From Bacteroidales bacterium (GTDB lineage Bacteria; Bacteroidota; Bacteroidia; Bacteroidales; 4484-276), in contig JAOZRY010000044.1 of the NCBI GenBank assembly GCA_029939965.1, positions 1 through 13,358 of the forward strand: 13,358 nt of DNA, written 5' to 3'. The notes under the pieces are model-generated. The model had not been told where the DNA came from. It saw only the letters and a list, made by a program, of their open reading frames with translations, and did no database searches. Below, piece after piece: positions 7,078 through 13,358 of this stretch; positions within the stretch are counted from its first letter, which is position 1, and the number at the start of each line of letters is the position of its first letter. A program made the translations under genes and the position numbers.

Positions 7078-8946
7078 TTAATCAAGATACTTTGCAATTA
7101 ATTCAATAAATTGTTTCAAATTGATAGGCTTGGATATGTAATCGTCACAACCTGCCGAGAGGCTGGTTTCCCTATCGCCATCCATTGCATAAGCGGTTTG
7201 TGCAATAATTGGCAATCCTGGTCTTAATTCCTTAATCGCCTTGGTAGCATCGAGCCCGTTCATGATTGGCATTCTAATATCCATCAGTACGAGGTCTATC
7301 CTATCATTTTCTTTTACCATTTTCACCGATTCCTTACCGTCTTTTGCCCATAATAGCCGGGCATTAGTTTTTCGTAACGATTTTTTAACCAAAAGAAAAT
7401 TGGTAGGAACATCCTCTGCAACAAGTACTAATTTATCTTTCCAATCGTAGTCCATATTCTGAATAGTTTTATATTCGGATTGTAAAAGTACACTTTCGCC
7501 TGATTTAACAGGCAGATTAAAATAAAAAATAGCTCCCTGTGCCGGTTCACTTTCAACCCAAATCTTACCACCAAACTGGTTAATGATTGCTTTTGAAATA
7601 GTTAGACCCAATCCCACGCCTTCCTCATTGGGAGAAATCGTAGAACCAACTTGCATAAATCTGTTAAAAATATACCCCTGTTGATCAATATCCATACCTA
7701 TCCCGGTATCTTTAATATAAAAAATCAGGTCGTTTTCCTGCACATGATACCCAAATTCAATGTATCCTTCATTCGTAAATTTAACAGCGTTTTTCAGCAA
7801 GTTCACCAACACTTGTTTAAGCCGGGTTCTATCGAGTAATATGGCTGAGTGCTCATCAGGAATGTTTTTTATTAATTTTATTTCAAGATTTTTTTCTGAT
7901 ACTAAAACATCTCCCAAAAAAAATGTTTTAACCTCGTCCATGAGAACATTAAGAAAAAACTCCGTCGGCTTCAGTTCCATTACTCCGGCTTCGATCTTTG
8001 AAATATCAACAATATCGTTGATCAGTTCGAGCAGATGCCTGCTATTTTCAAGAATAATATCAGCATTTTCATAAATATATTCCAGTTCATCTTCCTCCTT
8101 TATCAATTCAGCAAATCCCAGGATACCATTCATTGGTGTTCGGATTTCGTGACTCATATTTGCTAAAAATGCTGACTTAAGTTTATCGGATTTTTCAGCA
8201 CGCTCCTTTGCCACTATCAATTCTTTATTTCTGTTTTGTAACTGATCTGTTCGTTCATCAACTTTATTTTCGAGGGTACGGTTGGCTTCCAACACTTTGG
8301 TACGTTCTTCGCTAAGCTGGATGTTTAAAAAGAAATCTCTTCTGGCATAAAACTCTATGTAATAGGCTGCCATCATTCCAATAACATTAGCCGACACATA
8401 AAAAAAGTTTATTGTCATCAATGAATTACGGTCTAATTCGGCATAAGATATTGCACCAATATTAAAAAAGAGAAGGGTAATACTACCTGCAAGTGAGGCG
8501 CGAAAGAATCTTAATTTTATAAAGAAATACCCGGCTGAAAAAATGAGCATCAAACCTGCATAATAGGTATAGTTTTCAGGAACAAGTGCCGTCATGATTG
8601 CTATCCCGCTTCCGCCAACAATAAAGGATAAAAACAATAGGGTTTGCCAAATATTTTGGAAAAAACGTGTGTAAGATAATGCAAAGACACAGGTAAATAT
8701 CGGGATTACAAAATAAAATCTGATACTAAAAAATAAAGGAGCAAATTCATCAACAGCACTCTTATCGAGCAAACCAAAAACAGCATAGAGTAAAGTTAAT
8801 GAAATAAACGCAACTCTAAACTGAAGTAGAGAATCGGTGAAATACTTTTTCAAAAACGATTCTTCAACACCTTTGTCAGGAAATGAAAGTGTTACATAAT
8901 TCAAATCCATTTCCTTTAATGTTGCCCTGTTTCCACTCAAATTCAT
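7078..8946 (-). CDS. six-helix membrane hybrid sensor histidine kinase
   Basis: First gene of the signalling operon. The 622-residue product begins with about 40 cytoplasmic residues, then six hydrophobic helices with short loops (about 44-62, 70-92, 99-121, 126-146, 149-168, 176-198). A coiled coil (about 208-255) leads to a HisKA domain with SHEIRTPMNG and phospho-acceptor H266, then HATPase with N-box VNLLKNAVKFT (381-391), DTGIGM (413-418) and GVGLGL (443-448), and a C-terminal receiver with phospho-acceptor D556, switch T584 and K606. No large periplasmic domain exists, so the signal is probably sensed within or at the membrane, as in the LqsS/CqsS/PhcS sensors of lipophilic autoinducers. 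Met13 (8910) is an alternative start. A -7 promoter box lies at 9007-9014. Confidence 0.93.
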   Translation of the reverse strand: MNLSGNRATLKEMDLNYVTLSFPDKGVEESFLKKYFTDSLLQFRVAFISLTLLYAVFGLLDKSAVDEFAPLFFSIRFYFVIPIFTCVFALSYTRFFQNIWQTLLFLSFIVGGSGIAIMTALVPENYTYYAGLMLIFSAGYFFIKLRFFRASLAGSITLLFFNIGAISYAELDRNSLMTINFFYVSANVIGMMAAYYIEFYARRDFFLNIQLSEERTKVLEANRTLENKVDERTDQLQNRNKELIVAKERAEKSDKLKSAFLANMSHEIRTPMNGILGFAELIKEEDELEYIYENADIILENSRHLLELINDIVDISKIEAGVMELKPTEFFLNVLMDEVKTFFLGDVLVSEKNLEIKLIKNIPDEHSAILLDRTRLKQVLVNLLKNAVKFTNEGYIEFGYHVQENDLIFYIKDTGIGMDIDQQGYIFNRFMQVGSTISPNEEGVGLGLTISKAIINQFGGKIWVESEPAQGAIFYFNLPVKSGESVLLQSEYKTIQNMDYDWKDKLVLVAEDVPTNFLLVKKSLRKTNARLLWAKDGKESVKMVKENDRIDLVLMDIRMPIMNGLDATKAIKELRPGLPIIAQTAYAMDGDRETSLSAGCDDYISKPINLKQFIELIAKYLD

Positions 8947-9006
8947 TACAGATTTTTTGATAAATTTTTAAAACAATGTAACTTTTTATCCTCCACTTTT
9001 CTTATG

Positions 9007-9014
9007 CAAATATA
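9007..9014 (-). promoter_or_regulatory. Bacteroidota -7 box for the signalling operon
   Basis: On the minus strand this is TATATTTG followed by CA, an exact TAnnTTTG element. TTTC at 9033-9036, 18 bp upstream, is a three-of-four match to the -33 TTTG box. The leader before the kinase start at 8946 would be about 55 nt. It implies constitutive, primary-sigma transcription of the operon, unlike the divergent genes. Confidence 0.55.
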
Positions 9015-9084
9015 AAAATAATCGCTTATAAAGAAACACCTGTTTCATCATACACAAAAAAATATTTTATTTATTACGAATACT

Positions 9085-9102
9085 TGTTCAATTGCGTACA
9101 AT
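9085..9102 (+). promoter_or_regulatory. putative enhancer (upstream activator) site B
   Basis: TGTTC-N6-GTACAAT, with the extended dyad TTGTTC/GTACAA starting at 9084. It matches the site at 1599-1616, while the intervening six bases differ. CCGAACA follows at 9116-9122, 31 bp from the start of the site (30 bp in the other copy). It lies 101 bp before the TGGCAC element, as in the other copy. Confidence 0.5.
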
Positions 9103-9184
9103 TGTATTATAAAAACCGAACACTTTCAAAATACACATATCAAAATCAATACCTACAAATCTGATTTAATGCAATTTATATTAT

Positions 9185-9200
9185 TTGGCACAGTTAATGA
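9185..9200 (+). promoter_or_regulatory. sigma-54-like -24/-12 promoter of the tfoX-like/ATPase pair
   Basis: TTGGCAC-N5-ATGA, the same form as at 1699-1714, including the A in place of the usual C in the -12 element. It is 60 nt before the start codon of the small TfoX-like gene, giving an expected leader of about 49 nt. Confidence 0.55.
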
Positions 9201-9259
9201 AATATCCGTTTGAAATTCTAAATATTATTTTTTATTTAAAAAATAGGTAAAATTAAATT

Positions 9260-9517
9260 ATGAGTAAGCTGATCCACCTCCCAAATATTAATCAGGAACT
9301 TGAACTACAACTCCTGAACTCCGGGATTTCGACCCCGGAAATATTGCGGAATAAGGGCAGTAGAAATATTTTTTTTCAACTAAAAACAATGGATTCAAGT
9401 GCCTGTTTCGAAACCCTCCTGGCGCTTGAGGGAGCGATAAGGGGGATTTTAATCGAAGAGATCAGCGATGAAACAAAGCAAGAGCTGAAATCGTTTATGG
9501 AAATTTTTAACAGATAA
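9260..9517 (+). CDS. stand-alone TfoX C-terminal domain protein
   Basis: An 85-residue protein made up only of the TfoX C-terminal domain. LPNINQELELQLLNSGI, TPEILRNKGS, then SACFETLLALEGAIRGI and a final SDETKQELKSF follow the family pattern in order. In gammaproteobacteria TfoX/Sxy promotes natural competence with CRP; isolated C-terminal domains are common elsewhere and their role is not settled. The domain has a helix-hairpin-helix-like N-terminal motif, so a nucleic-acid or protein contact is possible. It is the first gene after the sigma-54-like site and lies 67 nt before the ATPase gene on the same strand, so the two are probably cotranscribed. There is no evidence here of a competence function. 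Confidence 0.82.
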   Translation: MSKLIHLPNINQELELQLLNSGISTPEILRNKGSRNIFFQLKTMDSSACFETLLALEGAIRGILIEEISDETKQELKSFMEIFNR

Positions 9518-9584
9518 AAAATTCATTAGTAACCAATAAGAATGTTGATCGTCTAACAAATAACTTCTAAAAATAAAATAGCTT

Positions 9585-10274
9585 ATGATTAAGACAGTAG
9601 ATCTCACCAAAGTATTCAGGACTGACGAAGTAGAAACCACTGCATTGAACAAGGTATCGTTTGTAGTAAAAGAAGGCGAATTTGTTGCCGTAATGGGACC
9701 ATCGGGTTGTGGTAAATCAACATTACTAAATATTTTAGGACTGCTTGACAACCCGACTGGCGGCGAATATTATTTCCATGACAAGGAGGTTTCAAATCAT
9801 TCAGAAAAGCAAAGAGCTTCGCTGAGGAAGCACAATATTGGTTTTGTATTCCAAAACTTTAACCTCATTGATGAGTTGAATGTTTTTGAAAATGTGGAAT
9901 TACCTCTCATATACCTTGGATATAAAAGCAGCGAGCGCAAAGAAAAAGTAGAGGCAGCACTTGAGCAAATGCAAATTATTCATCGCAAAAAGCACTTTCC
10001 GCTCCAGCTATCAGGTGGTCAGCAACAAAGAGTTGCAGTTGCAAGAGCAGTAGTTGCAAACCCGAAACTTATTCTTGCAGATGAGCCTACCGGAAACCTC
10101 GACTCAGCACATGGTGAAGAAGTAATGAACTTACTCGAACAATTAAACAAAAATGGCACAACCATTATTATGGTTACGCACTCACAACGCGATGCAGAAT
10201 ACAGCCACAGAATTGTAAGGCTTTTCGATGGCCAGGTTGTTACCGAAAACATCAAAGAACAATTTGCACTTTAA
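9585..10274 (+). CDS. LolD/MacB-type ABC transporter ATP-binding protein
   Basis: A 229-residue cytoplasmic ATPase with all catalytic motifs intact: Walker A GPSGCGKST (38-46), Q-loop Q90, signature LSGGQQQR (142-149), Walker B LILADEP (162-168) with catalytic E167, D-loop NLDS (171-174) and H-loop His199. The length and the motif set fit the LolD/MacB/FtsE subgroup that pairs with FtsX-fold permeases. Two such permeases occur in the window (1751 and 10722) and neither has its own ATPase, so one ATPase may serve both. The start has only an A-rich leader. It is probably cotranscribed with the tfoX-like gene. The permease at 10722 may be reached by readthrough across 447 nt. Confidence 0.95.
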   Translation: MIKTVDLTKVFRTDEVETTALNKVSFVVKEGEFVAVMGPSGCGKSTLLNILGLLDNPTGGEYYFHDKEVSNHSEKQRASLRKHNIGFVFQNFNLIDELNVFENVELPLIYLGYKSSERKEKVEAALEQMQIIHRKKHFPLQLSGGQQQRVAVARAVVANPKLILADEPTGNLDSAHGEEVMNLLEQLNKNGTTIIMVTHSQRDAEYSHRIVRLFDGQVVTENIKEQFAL

Positions 10275-10721
10275 ATAGTGTGCGCCGGAAAACGCCGATA
10301 TCCGACACCCACTTCCTGAATAAATTGAGTTTTCTTGCAGAGACTAAATATAAAAATAAACGCATTCTACGGGCAGGATTTTTTTATCTCTATTTGAATG
10401 ACTTGATGTACAACCTTTTTTTTACTGGAAATCGGCATCTTCCATTTTTCGGTTTACACTGTTAAATAGTAGCACAAAAAAATAATACATTTAACAGGGT
10501 TTACATTGTGTGTGTGTGTATGAAAACCTTATTTTTTTTTAATTATCAACCTTAATAGAAGAATGGATTAAATACTCAACTCAACCTTATTACCTTATTA
10601 TATGATTGAGAATAAGGTAATAATGTTTTTGGGGAGGTGATTGCAATTACATTCTACTAAGGTTTAAAGCAAAAAATCAAATGTTTAATCAAATTTTTCT
10701 TTAATTCTTAAGTATTGAAAT
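10275..10721. other. 447-nt gap between ATPase and second permease
   Basis: There is no recognisable gene: a 61-codon frame at 10280-10465 has low-complexity, Phe/Leu/Asn-rich content and no family resemblance. The gap holds a (TG)6 run at 10507-10518, several ACCTTATT octamers, and a perfect 13-bp inverted repeat (10587-10623). I found no TTGGCAC or TGTTC/GTACAAT element like those ahead of the other ABC genes, and no exact TAnnTTTG box; TACATTGT at 10502-10509 is a seven-of-eight match. Confidence 0.55.
10587..10623. repeat. perfect 13-bp inverted repeat within an octamer cluster
   Basis: Arms 10587-10599 and 10611-10623 (TTATTACCTTATT and its complement) are fully complementary around an 11-nt spacer. 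Together with tandem ACCTTATT copies at 10584-10599 they make a compact symmetrical site about 100 nt before the permease start. No T-tract follows, so it is not a standard terminator. A regulator-binding site or an mRNA hairpin in the permease leader is possible. Confidence 0.6.
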
Positions 10722-13148
10722 ATGCTATTAAACTATATTAAAACAGCCTTTCGTGGAATAGCAAAAAATAAGTTTTACGCTTTTCTAAATATTTTAGGAT
10801 TAGCAATTGGGTTAGCAGCATTTATTTTTATTTTTATGTATGTATCCAATGAGTTGGGATATGATAAAATACATGAGAAGGCTGACAGGATTCACCGTAT
10901 TGAATCCGATTTCAATATTTCGGGCAAGCACGATCAATTTGCTATTGTTCCTATTCCATTAGGGCCTGCCTTAAAAATTGAGTTCCCGGAGGTTGAAACA
11001 TATTGCAGATTCGATAATGTTGGAAATACTCTTTTTAAATACAAAGAAAAAGAGTTTTATGAAGAGGATTTTTATTTCATCGATTCCACTCTTTTCAACA
11101 TTTTTTCGTATAAGTTATTAATGGGCAACCCCGAAACCTGTTTGGTCGAGCCATTTTCGATGGTTATCAGCGAATTGGTTAAAACCAAATATTTTGGGGA
11201 GGCAAATCCAATGGGTGAAATAATAGAGTCGGGTAGTGGCCGCCAATATAAGATTACAGGTGTATTAGAAGATGTACCACAAAATTCGCACCTGTGGTTC
11301 AACGGTTTAGTCTCAGCTACATCACTTGCTTCGATTGTTGGCGAAGAACAATATAACAGCTTAGAACCCAGCAATTTTTGGAACATAGGTGTATTTACTT
11401 TTCTACTCATCAATGAAAATGCTGATATGCAAAGCATCCACAACAAATTTGGTGGTTTTTATGATAAATACATGAAACCCATTGGCGATGCCGTAAATGC
11501 CAGTTTCGATCTCAAATCGACTCCACTCAGGCAAACGCATTTCTCAGGAAATTTATCAAGCGACCTGCCAAAAGGAAACATTGCATACATATACATTTTT
11601 AGTGCTGTGGCAATTTTTATACTATTGATTGCAGCCATAAATTACATGAATATGGCTACCGCACGATCAGCAAAACGATCGCGCGAAGTAGGAATAAGAA
11701 AAGTAGCAGGAGCCCTAAGAAAACAGCTTATTGGCCAATTCCTCACCGAGTCGTTTTTACTAACAATAATAGGATTGGTTATTGCGGTTTTTCTTGTTTA
11801 TGTACTGCTCCCCGATTTTAACACACTGTCTGGCAAAACCATTAATTTTAACTTATTGGCCGATCCGTTATTTCTTACCATAATCATTGGAACTACAATT
11901 TTTATTGGTTTTGTGTCAGGAAGTTATCCGGCCTTTTATTTGTCATCGTTCAAACCGGTAACGGTGATAAAAGGCAGCAGTACCGGCAAAGGCCGGACGG
12001 GAGGAATGCTTCGGAAAGTACTTGTTGTAATGCAATTTGCCATTGCAATTGCTATGATTATTGCCACCGTTGTTGTTTCAAATCAGCTGAAATTTCTTCA
12101 AAATAAGGACATGGGATTTCAGAAAGATAATATGGTGATTCTCGAATTACAAGATACGGCGTTCAGAAGCAAAGCTGAAACATTTAAACAGGAACTTCTC
12201 AAAAACTCCAATATTCTGGCTGTGTCAAATTCGACAGGAATACCCGGAGCCAATACATGGATACAGGTTGTGAGAATGGAAAAAGATACTGCCATGATTA
12301 ATGACGCAATGATTATTTCGGTTGTTGATTACGACTTTATCGATACTTATGGCATTGAACTCATCGAAGGAAGGAATTTTGATATAAACATGGGAACAGA
12401 TGCTGAGGAAGCTGTGATTATAAACGAAACAACAGCAAAACAATATGAATGGAGTGACAATGCAATTGGAAAAAAAATCCATTGGGGTTTTGAGTTGGAT
12501 GGATCGGGTGGACGTATGCTTAAAGTTATTGGTGTAGTAAAAGATTTTCATTTCAACTCGTTGCACAACAAGGTGGAGCCAATTATGCTGTTCATGGCCG
12601 ATTTTAACAAAAGATTTTTAACCTTGCGAATTAACCCCGAAAACTTTGGTTCAACGTTTCAATATATCGAAGATAAATGGAATTCGATGGGAGCAAAACG
12701 ACCATTCGACTACCAGATGCTTGAGGAGACCTGGGGAGAAAAATATGAATCGGAACAAAAATTAGGATTGATATTTACAATTGCCACCATTCTCACAATC
12801 TTTATCGCACTGCTCGGACTCTTGGGTTTATCATCTTTTGTTGCCGAACAAAAAACCAAAGAAATTGGCATCAGGAAGGTTATGGGTGCCTCCGTTGGTA
12901 ATATCCTCGGTTTGCTTTACAAAGAGTTTGTTTTGCTAATAATTATTGCATTTGTGTTAGCAATTCCAATTGCTGTTTGGCAGCTTAACAACTGGCTCGA
13001 AACCAGTTTTATTTATCACATAAGTATTTCGGCAATTTCGGTATTTCTTGCCGGTTTCATTGCATTAATCATCAGCCTGCTCACCATAAGTTTTCACACA
13101 TTAAAAGCTGGTATGGGCAACCCGGTTGATGCCATAAAACATGAGTAA
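10722..13148 (+). CDS. FtsX/MacB-family ABC transporter permease (second copy)
   Basis: An 808-residue inner-membrane permease with the same two-unit plan as the protein at 1751. It has a helix near 18-41, a periplasmic domain to about 285, helices near 288-310, 340-362 and 384-408, a helix near 432-453, a second periplasmic domain, and helices near 683-703, 734-754 and 770-792. The coupling motifs are REVGIRKVAGA (321-331) and KEIGIRKVMGA. The two permeases align without large gaps: near the N-terminus YDRNW, RIYRI and GDPETALTEP in one correspond to YDKIH, RIHRI and GNPETCLVEP in the other. They are clear paralogues, though diverged over most positions. It lies downstream of the ATPase gene on the same strand and ends before a strong terminator. 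The substrate is unknown. Confidence 0.9.
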   Translation: MLLNYIKTAFRGIAKNKFYAFLNILGLAIGLAAFIFIFMYVSNELGYDKIHEKADRIHRIESDFNISGKHDQFAIVPIPLGPALKIEFPEVETYCRFDNVGNTLFKYKEKEFYEEDFYFIDSTLFNIFSYKLLMGNPETCLVEPFSMVISELVKTKYFGEANPMGEIIESGSGRQYKITGVLEDVPQNSHLWFNGLVSATSLASIVGEEQYNSLEPSNFWNIGVFTFLLINENADMQSIHNKFGGFYDKYMKPIGDAVNASFDLKSTPLRQTHFSGNLSSDLPKGNIAYIYIFSAVAIFILLIAAINYMNMATARSAKRSREVGIRKVAGALRKQLIGQFLTESFLLTIIGLVIAVFLVYVLLPDFNTLSGKTINFNLLADPLFLTIIIGTTIFIGFVSGSYPAFYLSSFKPVTVIKGSSTGKGRTGGMLRKVLVVMQFAIAIAMIIATVVVSNQLKFLQNKDMGFQKDNMVILELQDTAFRSKAETFKQELLKNSNILAVSNSTGIPGANTWIQVVRMEKDTAMINDAMIISVVDYDFIDTYGIELIEGRNFDINMGTDAEEAVIINETTAKQYEWSDNAIGKKIHWGFELDGSGGRMLKVIGVVKDFHFNSLHNKVEPIMLFMADFNKRFLTLRINPENFGSTFQYIEDKWNSMGAKRPFDYQMLEETWGEKYESEQKLGLIFTIATILTIFIALLGLLGLSSFVAEQKTKEIGIRKVMGASVGNILGLLYKEFVLLIIIAFVLAIPIAVWQLNNWLETSFIYHISISAISVFLAGFIALIISLLTISFHTLKAGMGNPVDAIKHE

Positions 13149-13177
13149 ATTTCCTATTAACTATAAAACCAAAATTG

Positions 13178-13210
13178 AAACCACACCTGTAACAGAGTGT
13201 GGTTTTTTTT
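13178..13210 (+). terminator. intrinsic terminator of the second permease
   Basis: AAACCACAC (13178-13186) pairs with GTGTGGTTT (13197-13205), and eight T residues run from 13203 to 13210. The loop can add a CTGT/ACAG-like inner pairing with one bulged A. It begins 30 nt after the permease stop codon. It closes the ATPase-permease transcription unit. Confidence 0.9.
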
Positions 13211-13275
13211 ATTAAATCCCATTTTCAAAACATAGCAAAAGAGTTTTTTTTAATTATTAATAAGGTACTAATTCA

Positions 13276-13309
13276 ATTTATGATTTATGATTTATGATTT
13301 ATGATTTAT
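13276..13309. repeat. heptanucleotide tandem repeat (ATTTATG)4.9
   Basis: Four exact copies of ATTTATG and a partial fifth that breaks at its last base. The repeat is non-coding and follows the terminator and an inverted ACCTTATT octamer (13259-13266). Such short arrays can vary in copy number by slippage. It has no spacers, so it is not a CRISPR. Confidence 0.85.
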
Positions 13310-13358
13310 TATTGAAACCGCAGACGGGAAACTGACATCGTTAACATGTTAGCAATAA

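Noticed and set aside
8947..9259. LytTR binding repeats that would show autoregulation of the operon
   Set aside because: I looked for paired short direct repeats with a 12-13 bp gap and found none convincing.
10429..10450. A third sigma-54-like site near TCGGCAT ahead of the second permease
   Set aside because: The -24 core is not TGGCAC, no matching -12 element follows, it is almost 300 nt from the start codon, and there is no TGTTC/GTACAAT site upstream.
10280..10465. 61-codon frame after the ATPase gene
   Set aside because: Phe/Leu/Asn-rich composition typical of translated AT-rich gaps, no family match, no promoter.
13276..13309. CRISPR array
   Set aside because: The units are 7 bp and directly abutting with no spacers, and there are no cas genes.

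Overview
The window reads as a chromosomal stretch from a member of the Bacteroidota. The evidence is AT-rich DNA with very AT-rich intergenic gaps, start codons that mostly lack a Shine-Dalgarno sequence, TAnnTTTG-type -7 promoter boxes followed by GCA, and gene families typical of that phylum: two-part FtsX/MacB permeases with a separate ATPase, a LytTR response regulator and a receiver/HisKA_2 protein. I cannot assign a genus.

Layout. Bases 1-734 hold no convincing gene but several inverted repeats. A ribosome recycling factor gene (frr) lies at 735-1298 on the minus strand. A long intergenic region (1299-1750) separates it from a divergent 807-residue ABC permease (1751-4174, plus). Facing that permease is a tight four-gene minus-strand operon, transcribed from 8946 down to 4309 with gaps of 20, 11 and 23 nt. 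It encodes a six-helix membrane hybrid histidine kinase, a receiver-HisKA_2 kinase, a receiver-LytTR regulator and a class I SAM methyltransferase. Divergent from it, on the plus strand, are a small TfoX C-terminal-domain protein (9260-9517) and a LolD/MacB-type ABC ATPase (9585-10274). After a 447-nt gap comes a second permease (10722-13148) that is collinear with the first and ends at a clear intrinsic terminator. The window closes with a 7-bp tandem repeat.

Two observations stand out. First, the methyltransferase belongs, by remembered motifs, to the family that contains PhcB of Ralstonia. Its partners have nearly the domain set of PhcS (membrane sensor kinase), PhcR (receiver followed by a kinase domain) and PhcQ (response regulator). 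The operon is therefore a candidate Bacteroidota version of a Phc-like lipid-signal quorum-sensing system, here with a LytTR DNA-binding output. Second, the permease at 1751 and the tfoX-like/ATPase pair at 9260 share a promoter architecture: TTGGCAC-N5-ATGA, resembling a sigma-54 -24/-12 element, lies exactly 101 bp downstream of a shared TGTTC-N6-GTACAAT element. This suggests that both halves of the split ABC system are controlled by one unseen enhancer-binding activator, while the signalling operon between them uses a housekeeping-type promoter.

The likely working picture is partly inference. The ATPase drives one or both MacB/FtsX-like permeases, and the enclosed signalling operon senses, and may make, a methylated hydrophobic signal. 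Whether the two modules cooperate is not shown by the sequence.
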